Part shown: in pieces, positions 24,958 to 33,916 of the stretch
Position numbering within the stretch: the stretch's first letter is position 1
How the letters are laid out: the number at the start of each line of letters is the position of its first letter
NCBI GenBank assembly: GCA_963837365.1
Contig: CAWIMW010000003.1
Location: 372,001 to 436,000 of the forward strand
DNA: 64,000 nt
Source: CAWBXL01 sp963837365
Lineage (GTDB): Bacteria; Acidobacteriota; Terriglobia; Terriglobales; Acidobacteriaceae
Direction: 5' to 3'
Made by a program: the position numbers and the translations under genes
The notes under the pieces: model-generated
Told to the model about the DNA's origin: nothing
Database searches by the model: none
What the model saw: only the letters and a program-made list of their open reading frames with translations

Positions 24958-26655
24958 TTATGATTTGCGCCTTTTCCCGAAGCGATTTCTTACCTCGATT
25001 CTTAAAGTTTCCGCAAGAACAGAGCCTTTCGCTACCCGATCATCACCACCCAAACGCTGGAATTCCGCCGAGATCCATTGATAGCAACTATTGAAAACAC
25101 CCTCGTCAATTTTGTCCACATCCAATGCCGCAATTGTCGTAGCTCTCGGAGAGACTGAATTGCAGGCTGTACAAGCAACGAACATCGCCAGGTAAAAGAC
25201 CAAATTGAGAGCGTCCGTTTTTTGTAGGCCTTTATCGGCAAGACACTTATAGCACCGTTTCATAAGTCGTACACAGTTTGTATACAAAGTGGGCGGGTAC
25301 TTTTGCGAAAACAGCTTTTTGTAATTCTTCTCAGCGACCGTTCCAGGACGGACTCGGGCATTATCCGGTTGTTGCAAAAGGATTGAAGCTACTGCTTGGG
25401 CCAAATAGTGGATTGTAATAATTTCTGAAACGGACTTTCCCCGATTGCGGTAATAGTTCTTTCGGCGATCGTAAAAATAACCTGCAGCTTTGAGATTGAG
25501 CTCAATATCTCTGTGGATTTGTTCAGTGGAATGCAGGAAGATAGAACTTATTTTCGTTTGACTATTGGTCGCACTGATAATTCGGTCCGAGGTGGGGTCA
25601 TTGCTGTTAACGATGACCTTCACCATGATGGATCTGCTGTCATTGAGATCGCCACCGTTTTTGAAATGGCGGAACACTTCGTGCGAGGTTTGAAGACCAT
25701 TAACGATGAGGGGGTCTGTGATCTGTAGGCTTCCAGAACTCAAGTAGGTACCCGAGGCAATCACTGTGATGCCGTTGTTCAGCCACCAGAAGTCATCGCC
25801 AGCCGGGTGCCCCAAGGTCTCTTGGATACCACTGTTAACTTTGGCATCGGGTGCGTAATCTCGGACATTCGCCTCAAAAATATGTTCTCGTATCTCCCCC
25901 TCGCTGCTGATAAAGGAAAAGAAATCCCCGAGCTTAACAACACAAGTGTAGGCGTCGCGGTCGAAGCTGTTCCAATCGAAATATTTCGACACCTTCAGTG
26001 CGAGCGTGCTCTGCTCCCGTTTCTGGGACAAGATCACTAATTCGGTTCCTGTAATGGGCGTATATTCACATTTCGCTGTTGGGAAAGACTGTTTGAAACA
26101 AGCACATAGCAATGCGCCGCGCTCACGAACCTTAGCGTCGACGGCGTCGGAATGCGCGGCGTGAAAGAATTCTACGGACAAGGTCGGCTTCATAGGTAAG
26201 GCAACCTTGTAAAGGCTACGGAATTGTGCCACGTGACCGAGTAATTCCTGACTGTAGAGCTTAACGGCCGAATCTGTTGGATTTTCCGGGATTAGACAAT
26301 TTTCCACGAAGTCTTTGAACTTCATTGGCACGGATTCTTCAAAGGACGATTTGTTTTTCGACTGCACCACGATCATCTCGATATCGACCCGCTGTCCTTT
26401 AAATAACGCGATGTCGTTATCCTCACGGATTAATTTCCGATTGCAATATACATAGAAGCCATCAACACCAGCATCCCCGTCCCCTCCAAGCATCCCCGAC
26501 ACGATCTCGTCCGGGTCTGGATTGAAGCGGGCTTTCTTAAGCACCTGCTGGGCAGAAAAGATCTCGAAGTATTTGTCTAGTGGGAGGTCCGGGTAATCAA
26601 ATTGGCGTTGCGTTTCAATGATTGTTTTTAAAGTTGCGTTAGCTTGCGTAGCCAT
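24958..26655 (-). CDS. AIPR-family (abortive phage infection type) protein
   Basis: The start MATQANATLK at 26655 follows AAGGAG at 9-bp spacing and is preferred to the ATG 8 codons upstream. The 565-residue protein carries an N-terminal nuclease-like segment: GGDGDAGVDGFYVY (about 57-70) and MIVVQSKNK (about 94-102), the D...QxK pattern of PD-(D/E)XK or Mrr-like folds. The AIPR core includes FWWLNNGITVIA (about 289-300), LIVNGLQTS (about 320) and TNSQTKI. Members are linked to abortive infection and restriction-like phage defence. Base composition is visibly AT-richer than the neighbours and no partner gene is present, so horizontal gain is likely. Repeats lie on both sides. Confidence 0.88.
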   Translation of the reverse strand: MATQANATLKTIIETQRQFDYPDLPLDKYFEIFSAQQVLKKARFNPDPDEIVSGMLGGDGDAGVDGFYVYCNRKLIREDNDIALFKGQRVDIEMIVVQSKNKSSFEESVPMKFKDFVENCLIPENPTDSAVKLYSQELLGHVAQFRSLYKVALPMKPTLSVEFFHAAHSDAVDAKVRERGALLCACFKQSFPTAKCEYTPITGTELVILSQKREQSTLALKVSKYFDWNSFDRDAYTCVVKLGDFFSFISSEGEIREHIFEANVRDYAPDAKVNSGIQETLGHPAGDDFWWLNNGITVIASGTYLSSGSLQITDPLIVNGLQTSHEVFRHFKNGGDLNDSRSIMVKVIVNSNDPTSDRIISATNSQTKISSIFLHSTEQIHRDIELNLKAAGYFYDRRKNYYRNRGKSVSEIITIHYLAQAVASILLQQPDNARVRPGTVAEKNYKKLFSQKYPPTLYTNCVRLMKRCYKCLADKGLQKTDALNLVFYLAMFVACTACNSVSPRATTIAALDVDKIDEGVFNSCYQWISAEFQRLGGDDRVAKGSVLAETLRIEVRNRFGKRRKS

Positions 26656-26677
26656 TTGGCCAAACTCCTTGCTGGGC

Positions 26678-26712
26678 ACTCCACCTTTCGCGCCCTTTGC
26701 GAAAGCTGGGAT
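26678..26712. repeat. Short hairpin, family B-like
   Basis: CTTTCGC (26685-26691) pairs with GCGAAAG (26699-26705), flanked by GGCACTCCAC and CTGGGAT. It lies just upstream of the AIPR start and could act as a terminator-like or regulatory hairpin for that gene. Confidence 0.5.
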
Positions 26713-26753
26713 ACCACAAATCTCAATCCCTCGGGCGTCTGATTTTTATCACC

Positions 26754-27623
26754 CTACTTCTCCTCCAGCCCCGCATTCAACTTCAACTCCGACCCCGCCT
26801 GCACGGTAATCTCCCGAGTCCACTCCTTCCGTCCCGCAGCCGTCACCTTGATGACGTGTTTCCCCGCGCTCAGCTTCAAGGTGCTGGGAGCATTCCCAAC
26901 GAAAGCTCCGTCGGCGTAAATTTCGGCGCCGTCGGGAGTGGAGCTGACCAGCACGCTGCCGGTGCCCGCCGCTTCCGCCGGGGCTGCGGGCTGCGCAGAG
27001 GCAGGGGCGGCAGACTGAAACTTGGCGATGTCCAACTTCATGTCTCCGTTCACGTAGGCCGTGATCTCGGTCCCCTTGGGGATGGTAATGTCTTTGCCGT
27101 GCATGAACAGAAAGAATGGAGCAGCGGGAAAAAACACAATGCCTGTGGCTACAATTCCACCTGTCATAGCACCGGTGTGGCCCCCACCTTTTACTTCTTT
27201 GACCGCGCGCAGAGCAGCTCTCTCGCTGCTGAGCAGCTTCACGTAGTCGATGTTAACGTCGAGTTTCCCGCCCCGCGCCATTCTTCGCTTGGACTGGGCT
27301 TCGGTAACAGTAGCAATGGCCAACCCGCCTTTCGGAATAACAAGAGTGCCGTTTACGCTGATGTCATCGAGTACCTCAAAATCCACCGAATCTCCGACGT
27401 GCGCATCTGCGGAGGAAAGAGTCCGATTGATGCGTAGTCTGATGGGCGTTCCATCTTCGAGGACAAATCCTTTGGCAGAAGTGAAGTTGGATGTTTGTGC
27501 GGGTTGGTTCTGGGCTTGCGGCGGTTCAGTGGGGGTAACCGGTTTCTGAGATGGGGGAGTACTGTCTTGCGCAAAGGCAAGGGTGCATAGAACCAGAAAA
27601 ATGGCAAATGATTTTTGCAGCAT
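26754..27623 (-). CDS. Secreted protein with C-terminal PEGA domain
   Basis: The start at 27623 (MLQKSFAIFLVLCTLAFAQD) has a signal peptide and an AGGAG sequence at good spacing; the longer frame upstream runs through a family D repeat and is rejected. After a Pro/Gln-rich linker, a beta-rich domain has GTPIRLRINRTLSSADAHVGDSV and NGTLVIPKGGLAIATVTEAQSK, similar to envelope proteins carrying a 'VxxP.G' region. A Gly/Phe hydrophobic stretch (GIVATGIVFFPAAPFFLF) is in the middle. The last 75 residues are a PEGA domain (GSVLVSSTPDGAEIYADGAFVGNAPSTLKL), a surface-protein beta sandwich. Role unknown. Confidence 0.82.
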   Translation of the reverse strand: MLQKSFAIFLVLCTLAFAQDSTPPSQKPVTPTEPPQAQNQPAQTSNFTSAKGFVLEDGTPIRLRINRTLSSADAHVGDSVDFEVLDDISVNGTLVIPKGGLAIATVTEAQSKRRMARGGKLDVNIDYVKLLSSERAALRAVKEVKGGGHTGAMTGGIVATGIVFFPAAPFFLFMHGKDITIPKGTEITAYVNGDMKLDIAKFQSAAPASAQPAAPAEAAGTGSVLVSSTPDGAEIYADGAFVGNAPSTLKLSAGKHVIKVTAAGRKEWTREITVQAGSELKLNAGLEEK

Positions 27624-27735
27624 ATGAGGTCTCCTGATGTGCAACACAAACTGCGGGGCCCGACTGCGAATAGAAGAGGAGTAAATCGTACTGCACAGAA
27701 AGAGTCGGCGCAATGGAGAGTATGGTTCGACGTCT

Positions 27736-27857
27736 TTTGTCATTCCGACGATTCGCGCAGCGAAGAGGAGGAATTTGCTTTCCTGGGCCCGCGCAACAAA
27801 GCCGGCGGCCAATAGCAGGTTCCTCCTTGTCGCTGCGCTCTTCGTCGGAATGACAAA
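27736..27857. repeat. 122-bp element with 14-bp terminal inverted repeats (family D, copy 2)
   Basis: TTTGTCATTCCGAC (27736-27749) is perfectly inverted at 27844-27857. The inner parts AGGAATTTGCTTTCCTGGGC and GGCCAATAGCAGGTTCCTCC match copy 1 at 14315-14435. It lies between divergent genes for the PEGA protein and acetyl-CoA synthetase. Confidence 0.8.
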
Positions 27858-27998
27858 TCGGACGGAGGTATTAGAGACGCACGGCGCGGGACGCAGCTTC
27901 AATCTGGGCAGCTCACGCCCTTGCTGGATCGCATTGCTCAAGACACACTCACCATCCCCACGGTAAAATCTCCAAGCACTCTATAAAAAGGACAAACC

Positions 27999-29960
27999 AT
28001 GGCCGAGACGCCCAGCATCAACATTGATTCCACGCTGCAAGAGCAGCGCAAATTCGAATGCCCGGAAGAATTCCGGAAACACGCCCACATCAAAAGCCTC
28101 GAAGAGTACGAGAGCGTCTACCGCGAGTCAGTCGAGCAGCCGGAAATATTCTGGGGCAAGATCGCCGAAGAACTCCACTGGTTCAAAAAATGGGATAGAG
28201 TCCTCGAGTGGAAATCTCCCTGGGCTAAATGGTTCCCCGGCGGCCAGCTCAACCTCTCCTACAACTGCCTGGACCGTCACGTACACACCTCGCGCAAAAA
28301 CAAAGCCGCCATAATCTGGGAAAGCGAGCCCGGAGAAGTCCTTACCCTGACCTATCAGCAACTGCACCGCGAAGTACAGAAATTCGCCAACGTTCTTAAA
28401 ACGCTAGGAATAAAAAAGGGCGACCGGGTAGCCATCTACATGGGCATGACGCCTGAGCTGCCAATCGCCATGTTGGCCTGCGCCCGCATCGGAGCCACTC
28501 ACTCGGTTGTCTTCGGAGGTTTCTCCTCCAATGCACTGGTAGACAGAATTCACGACTCCCAAGCCACCGCCGTAATCACGCAGGACGGCTCTTATCGCCG
28601 CGGCACCGAAGTCAAATTATTTCCCGCGGTCGAAGAAGCCCTAAAGTCGTGTCCGACGGTAAAGCACGTAATCGTCTACCAGCGAACCGGCTCGCCCATC
28701 AACATGCAACCGGGAAGAGACCACTGGTGGCACGAGCTGATGGCCAAAGCCTCTGACGTTTGTCCGGCCGAACCACTCGACGCCGAGCATCCTCTATATA
28801 TCCTCTACACCTCGGGCACAACCGGAAAACCAAAAGGTTTGGTCCACACCACCGGAGGCTACTCCGTAGGCACTTATCTAACCACCAAGTGGGTCTTCGA
28901 TCTAAAGGAAGAAGACACCTTCTGGTGCACCGCCGACATCGGCTGGGTCACCGGGCACAGCTACATCGTCTACGGCCCGCTGCAAAACGGCGCCACCAGC
29001 TTCATGTACGAGGGCGCCCCAAACTTCCCCGAACCCGACCGCTTCTGGGACATCATCGAGCGCCACAAAGTGAACATCTTCTACACCGCCCCCACCGCCA
29101 TCCGCACCTTCATTAAATGGGGAGACGCCTGGCCGAAAAAACACGACATGAGCAGCCTGCGCCTGCTGGGCACAGTAGGCGAACCCATCAACCCGGAAGC
29201 CTGGATGTGGTATCGCGAAACCATCGGCGGCAACCGTTGCCCCATTGTTGATACCTGGTGGCAGACCGAAACCGGGCACATGATGCTTACGCCGATTCCG
29301 GGCGCGATTGCTACAAAACCGGGGTCGGCTACAAAACCTTTTCCCGGAGTCGTGCCCGAGGTTGTTGACATGGAAGGCCAGCCGGTGCCGGATGGATCGG
29401 GCGGTTTTCTGATTCTCAAGCAGCCCTGGCCGGGAATGGCTCGCACAATTTACGGAGATCCGGATCGTTATGTGAAGCAATATTGGTCGCAGATTCCTGG
29501 GGCATACTTCACCGGCGACGGCGCGCGCAAAGACAAAGACGGCTATTTCTGGGTCATGGGCCGGGTGGATGATGTGCTCAACGTCTCCGGCCATCGCCTC
29601 AGCACCATGGAAGTTGAATCGGCCTTAGTAGCCCATGAAGCCGTCGCTGAGGCTGCGGTGGTCGGGCGTCCAGACGAAATCAAGGGGCAGGCAGTTTCGG
29701 CGTTTGTCACTCTGCAAAGCGGCAGGAACCCCACCAACGAACTGAAAGAGGAACTCAGGAAATGGGTGGCCAAAGAAATCGGTTCCTTGGCCAAGCCGGA
29801 CGATATCCGCTTTACGGACACGCTGCCCAAAACCCGCAGCGGCAAAATCATGCGGCGGCTATTGCGCGAACTGGCCACCAACGGTGATGTTAAGGGTGAC
29901 GTAACTACCTTGGAAGACTTCGCTGTAATTGCGAGACTTAAAGAACAAGATGAAGGATAA
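27999..29960 (+). CDS. acs: Acetyl-CoA synthetase
   Basis: The 653-residue enzyme converts acetate, ATP and CoA to acetyl-CoA. It has the AMP-forming core motif YTSGTTGKPKG (about 269-279), VTGHSYIVYGPL, DTWWQTETGHMM (adenylate region), YFTGDGARKDKDGYFWVMGRVDDVLNVSGHRLS and the C-terminal PKTRSGKIMRRLLR, whose Lys (about 617) is the usual acetylation-controlled residue. Length is that of the bacterial family. The ATG follows AAAAGGAC. Single gene after a divergent promoter region that includes repeat family D. Confidence 0.96.
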   Translation: MAETPSINIDSTLQEQRKFECPEEFRKHAHIKSLEEYESVYRESVEQPEIFWGKIAEELHWFKKWDRVLEWKSPWAKWFPGGQLNLSYNCLDRHVHTSRKNKAAIIWESEPGEVLTLTYQQLHREVQKFANVLKTLGIKKGDRVAIYMGMTPELPIAMLACARIGATHSVVFGGFSSNALVDRIHDSQATAVITQDGSYRRGTEVKLFPAVEEALKSCPTVKHVIVYQRTGSPINMQPGRDHWWHELMAKASDVCPAEPLDAEHPLYILYTSGTTGKPKGLVHTTGGYSVGTYLTTKWVFDLKEEDTFWCTADIGWVTGHSYIVYGPLQNGATSFMYEGAPNFPEPDRFWDIIERHKVNIFYTAPTAIRTFIKWGDAWPKKHDMSSLRLLGTVGEPINPEAWMWYRETIGGNRCPIVDTWWQTETGHMMLTPIPGAIATKPGSATKPFPGVVPEVVDMEGQPVPDGSGGFLILKQPWPGMARTIYGDPDRYVKQYWSQIPGAYFTGDGARKDKDGYFWVMGRVDDVLNVSGHRLSTMEVESALVAHEAVAEAAVVGRPDEIKGQAVSAFVTLQSGRNPTNELKEELRKWVAKEIGSLAKPDDIRFTDTLPKTRSGKIMRRLLRELATNGDVKGDVTTLEDFAVIARLKEQDEG

Positions 29961-30004
29961 TATAGCCTTCACTTTGCCGTTTTGAAGCGCTTGGGGGGCC
30001 GGTC

Positions 30005-31955
30005 ATGACTGTATTGCAAACTTTGGGAGTACGCAGCGTATGTCTTGCGTCTGCGATCCTGATTCTTTCGTTTCTTTCGGGCTGTGGTGGCGGATCTTCG
30101 AGCGGTGGGAATGGAGGTGGCGGAGGCGGCGGAACCGTAACTGCGGTAGCCGTAAGTCCCAGGCACGCGGAAGTGGCTTCCCTGGGTGCGACCCAGAAAT
30201 TCACCGCCACGGTTACAGGTGACTCTCAAAACAGAGTTAGCTGGAGCGTGGACGGAACAGCCGGTGGTAACGCCGCCGTTGGCGCCATCAACGCAACCGG
30301 TGTCTATACTCCGCCGGCCTCGTCCGGTTCACACACTATCACCGCAACCAGTACGGTGGACAGCAGCGAAAACAGCATCTTCCACTGTTGTCGTAACCGA
30401 CCTGACCGGGGTCTTTACGTACCACAATAATCTCGCTCGGGATGGAGCCAACACCCACGAGTTCGCCCTGACCACGGCGAACGTAAACTCAAATACATTC
30501 GGAAAGCTGTTTTCCTGCGCGGTGGATGGCGCTGCCTACGCGCAACCACTTTGGGTCCCGGGGGTAAGCATCGGCGGCACTCTGCACAACCTTGTTCTGG
30601 TTGAAACCGAACACGACAGCGTGTATGCCTTGGACGCCGACAAGTCGCCCTGCACGGTGCTATGGCAGAAGAGCCTTCTCCAGACGGGAGAAGTGCCGTT
30701 TCAGAATGCGGATTTCGGAGGGCCGTACTTCGACATTCAACCGGAAATCGGAATTACCGGCACTCCAGTCGTTGACCCAGCGACCAATACACTCTATTTG
30801 ATTTCCAAGGCGAAGCTGACCTCGAACAGCAGCTACCACACCCGCCTGCATGCGCTCAGCCTTATTGATGGCAGTGAAAAATTCACCGGGCCTAAGGAGA
30901 TTTCCGCCACGTTTCCGGGGACCGGCGATGGCAGCAACGGCACCGACGTACCGTTTCGTTCCGACCGCGAAAACCAGCGCTCTGGGCTTGCCCTGGTGAA
31001 TGGAAATCTATATATCGTATGGGCGGCGCACGAAGACATTGACCCATACCATGGCTGGGTCATCAAGTTCAATCCCAGCACGCTTGCTCAACTCAGCGTA
31101 TTAAACGTGACGCCATATGCGAGCCGGGGCGGCATCTGGATGGGCGGGGGCGGGCCTGCGGCGGACAGCGCCGGCAATCTGTATTTCTCGACCGGCAACG
31201 GCACCTTTGACGCCGACTCCAGCACTGCTCCCAACACCGACTACGGAGACACAGTCCTAAGATTGAACAATGGCTCCCTGGCGGTGTCCGATTATTTCAC
31301 TCCCTTCAATCAGGCAACGCTTGAGGCCAATGATACGGACCTGGCTTCCGCCGGAGTTGTGCTGTTGCCCGATCGGGCGAATGCCCCCACGCACTTGATG
31401 ATTGCTCTCGGCAAGGAAGGGCAAATCTACGTCCTGAACCGCGACGCACTGGGGCAATATTGCGCGGTGTGCATCGGCAATACCGGAGACACAAATTCGT
31501 GGCAGCATTTTTTCCTCAGTGGCGAACCGTTCTTCGGTGTCCCAGCCTTCTGGCAAAACGCCCTTTACACCGGCGGCATCTACGCTCCGGTGAAACGGGT
31601 GGTCTTCGATCCGGCGACGGGAAAATTCAACACCAATCCAGCCTCACAAACAGCGACATCATTTCCGTTTCCAGGAGTTTCTCCGTCGGTTTCGTCGCAA
31701 GGCGCCTCGAATGGCATTCTCTGGGCAGTTGACAGCGGTGACTACGGGCCGCCGCATCCAACCGGCCCCGGCCCGGCAATTCTGCACGCCTATGATGCAT
31801 CAAATCTGGCAACCGAATTGTGGAATAGCTCACAGGCGGCCAGCAATCGCGACCGGGCTGGCAACGCCGTGAAGTTCACCGTGCCAACGGTGGCCAATGG
31901 CAAGGTCTATGTCGGTACGCGGTCGGAGATTGATGTGTATGGGTTGTTGCCGTAG
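30005..31955 (+). pseudogene. PQQ-type beta-propeller lipoprotein, frame broken by one extra base
   Basis: Two overlapping frames make one protein. The first starts at 30005 with a lipoprotein signal (LSFLSGCGGGSSSGG) and one Ig-like domain (VAVSPRHAEVASLGATQKF, GVYTPPASSGSHTITATS). The second continues VVVTDLTGVFTYHNNLARDGAN, then an outer-membrane-type beta propeller with PQQ-like blades (SVYALDADKSPCTVLWQKSL, GITGTPVVDPATNTLYLISK, GNLYFSTGNGTFD). Dropping one base in the AAAA run at 30369-30372 restores ...STVDSSETASSTVVV. Total length 1951 is 3n+1. The family is widespread in Acidobacteriota; enzyme activity is not shown. Sequencing error is the simplest explanation. Confidence 0.82.
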
Positions 31956-32155
31956 CTCTCTCGGAGCTAGGAAGTGACTTACCGAAGTGCCGTGCTCGCG
32001 CGCAATACCAGCAATCTTCGCGATGGGCTGGAGGGTTCCCCATGACCTGGCCAAAGCGATCAACGGGGAGGTAGGCTACCGATGCTCCTAGACGCTCAAG
32101 AAAACAGCGCGGGTTGCCAGCGGCCGCAAAGCCCGTGCTATCATGAAAATCCGAT

Positions 32156-32231
32156 GCGGGAGTAACTCAGTTGGTAGAGTATCTGCTTCCCAAGCAGAAG
32201 GTCGCCGGTTCGAGCCCGGTCTCCCGCTCCA
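32156..32231 (+). tRNA. tRNA-Gly (anticodon CCC)
   Basis: A full cloverleaf is present: acceptor GCGGGAG / CTCCCGC, D-arm ACTC-GAGT, anticodon stem TCTGC / GCAGA around the loop TTCCCAA (anticodon CCC), and T-arm GCCGG-TTCGAGC-CCGGT. It ends T plus encoded CCA. Total length is 76. It stands alone on the plus strand, with a secreted-protein gene starting six bases after its 3' end. Confidence 0.95.
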
Positions 32232-32236
32232 TTGTT

Positions 32237-33043
32237 TTGGCCCCGAGACGATTAATTTCGCTCTTGCTTCTGTTCCTCCTGTCTGCACTCTGTGACGCGC
32301 AGATTAGCTTTCGGGGCTTTGACCGCAACCAATACCCCGGAGACGCCGCCTTACCGGCACTCAGGAAGACCTTTTCTTACGCATCGTATTGGTTGAACAC
32401 GCCGCCCGGCGCGAAATCCAATTCCTGGGAAGGGAAGAGACAGCTCTTGCAGGACACAGGCTTCGGCTTCCTGGTCTTATTCAATGGGAGGATGTATGCC
32501 GAACTGAAGTCTCTTCCTGACGCATCCCGCGCTGGCGCCGAAGACGGAAAAACCGCAGCCAGGTCTGCTCAAGCGCAGGGCTTCCCCAGCGGGACCATCG
32601 TTTTTCTGGATCAGGAAGAGGGTGGGCGCCTGCTGGATTTGCAAAAGTCATACATCTACGCATTTGTAGATGCCATTAGCCAGTCAGGCTTCAAACCGGG
32701 TGTTTATTGTTCCGGAATACCATTGATGCAACCTAACGGAGAAAGCATCAATACCGCCACTGACCTGCAAAACACCGCTGGAGAAAGAAGGATCGCGTAC
32801 TGGATTGCCAATGACGCGTGTCCTCCTTCTCCAGGATGCACCACCGAAGGCGTACTGTCTCCTTCTGAAAGTGGCATAGCTTTTGCTGATGTGTGGCAAT
32901 ATGCGCAATCTCCGCGCAGACATTTTTCGGATGGATGTTCGGCAACCTATCCCGCGGACAAGAACTGCTACGCTCCAGCGACCCATATCCACGTGGATCT
33001 CAACACCGCCAATTCACCCGATCCATCCCACGGCCGGCGCTAA
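32237..33043 (+). CDS. Secreted DUF1906 (glycoside-hydrolase-like) protein
   Basis: The protein begins after the tRNA: LAPRRLISLLLLFLLSALCDAQ is a signal peptide, and TTG at 32237 is the best start since the frame further upstream runs through the tRNA. The mature part has FRGFDRNQYPGD, YASYWLNTPPGAKSNSWEGKR, GTIVFLDQEEGG, YIYAFVDAISQSGFKPGVYCSG and ADVWQYAQSPRR, as in the Rv2525c-like DUF1906 family with a lysozyme-like TIM barrel. Possible cell-wall or glycan activity, unproven. The start is the weak point. Confidence 0.78.
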   Translation: MAPRRLISLLLLFLLSALCDAQISFRGFDRNQYPGDAALPALRKTFSYASYWLNTPPGAKSNSWEGKRQLLQDTGFGFLVLFNGRMYAELKSLPDASRAGAEDGKTAARSAQAQGFPSGTIVFLDQEEGGRLLDLQKSYIYAFVDAISQSGFKPGVYCSGIPLMQPNGESINTATDLQNTAGERRIAYWIANDACPPSPGCTTEGVLSPSESGIAFADVWQYAQSPRRHFSDGCSATYPADKNCYAPATHIHVDLNTANSPDPSHGRR

Positions 33044-33045
33044 AG

Positions 33046-33435
33046 TCATTGCAAGTCCACCACAAAACTGGCCGGAGCTCCGGGGCGAACATTCACCGTG
33101 CTCTGTGCCTGTGGCGCAGTCATGTCGCTGGTCGTACCATCCTTGGCTACGGCCACGGCAGACCACTTCCGCGATCCATAAGGTGGCCCAACTTTAAAAG
33201 TAAAATTGATGGGTGATGCCGCAGGTGCCGGCAACGCGACAGTGGACAGCTTCTTCGGTGCACTGGTCACATCCCATATTTCAAAATGATCGATACAATC
33301 CGCCGTGACCGTCGCCGAGCACGCCGGATCGGAAGAAAAGTCGAAGTTAAAGGACCCGTTGGCGGTCGCCGCAAACGCTGCGCAAGTCCAGCTGGCCATA
33401 ATCAGGGAAGCACAAATCGCAAACAGAGACTTCAT
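33046..33435 (-). CDS. Small secreted beta-rich protein
   Basis: MKSLFAICASLIMASWTCAAFA is a signal peptide. The remaining ~105 residues alternate short strands (SFNFDFSSDPACSATVTADCIDHFEIWDV, INFTFKVGPPYGSRKWSAVAVAKDG), which look like a fibronectin-type sandwich. The family is not recognised. The gene converges on the DUF1906 gene with 2 bp between them. Confidence 0.65.
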   Translation of the reverse strand: MKSLFAICASLIMASWTCAAFAATANGSFNFDFSSDPACSATVTADCIDHFEIWDVTSAPKKLSTVALPAPAASPINFTFKVGPPYGSRKWSAVAVAKDGTTSDMTAPQAQSTVNVRPGAPASFVVDLQ

Positions 33436-33483
33436 TTTGTCGCTCCTTTTAGTAAGATGAATTGGACCACGAGGTGAGAACGA

Positions 33484-33726
33484 ATGTCTGAACCAACTTA
33501 TGAAGAACTGAAAGCCAAGCTGGCCGAATTAGAAAAGCAGCAGGGAACCCGCCGCACCGGAAGCCTGGAATTCCGCGTGGGCGAAAAAGGTGGCGTCAGC
33601 GTCTATGGCTTGGGCCGCTTTCCCGTCACACTCTACTACGAACAATGGATCCGCTTGCTCGATGCATCCGACAAGCTGCGTGAATTTCTGGAAGAGAATA
33701 AATCCAAACTGAAACTAAAAGGCTAG
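33484..33726 (+). CDS. Conserved small protein of unknown function
   Basis: The 80-residue product has a coiled N-terminal helix (YEELKAKLAELEKQQ), then SLEFRVGEKGGVSVYGLGRFPVTLYYEQWIRLLD, a compact beta-alpha unit that I recall from many short conserved hypotheticals in environmental bacteria ('GLGRFPVTLY'). It follows GAGGTGAG at good spacing. Function unknown. It is divergent from the small secreted protein gene. Confidence 0.72.
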   Translation: MSEPTYEELKAKLAELEKQQGTRRTGSLEFRVGEKGGVSVYGLGRFPVTLYYEQWIRLLDASDKLREFLEENKSKLKLKG

Positions 33727-33916
33727 AACCAGTTCGATGGCCGTTTCTTTGTGATTGCAGAATATGCGACCTCCAACTGGCTGCGAAACCCGTGGGGGGC
33801 AGGCATTTGCGGCGAGTAGAACTCAAACCAACTGAGAACCGGGAACAGGGAACTGAGAACTAGCATTACCTCCCGTGTGCACGGTCGTTTGCAGGGTGCC
33901 CAACCACTCAACTGAA

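Noticed and set aside
27624..27941. Upstream extension of the PEGA protein frame
   Set aside because: It reads through a family D repeat; a signal peptide and Shine-Dalgarno sequence mark the start at 27623.
30360..30380. Programmed frameshift in the propeller gene
   Set aside because: The GAAAAC run lacks a classical slippery heptamer and downstream structure, and several other genes show similar single-base breaks, so error is simpler.
32171..32236. Coding start inside the tRNA-Gly
   Set aside because: The tRNA cloverleaf is complete and the signal peptide begins after it.
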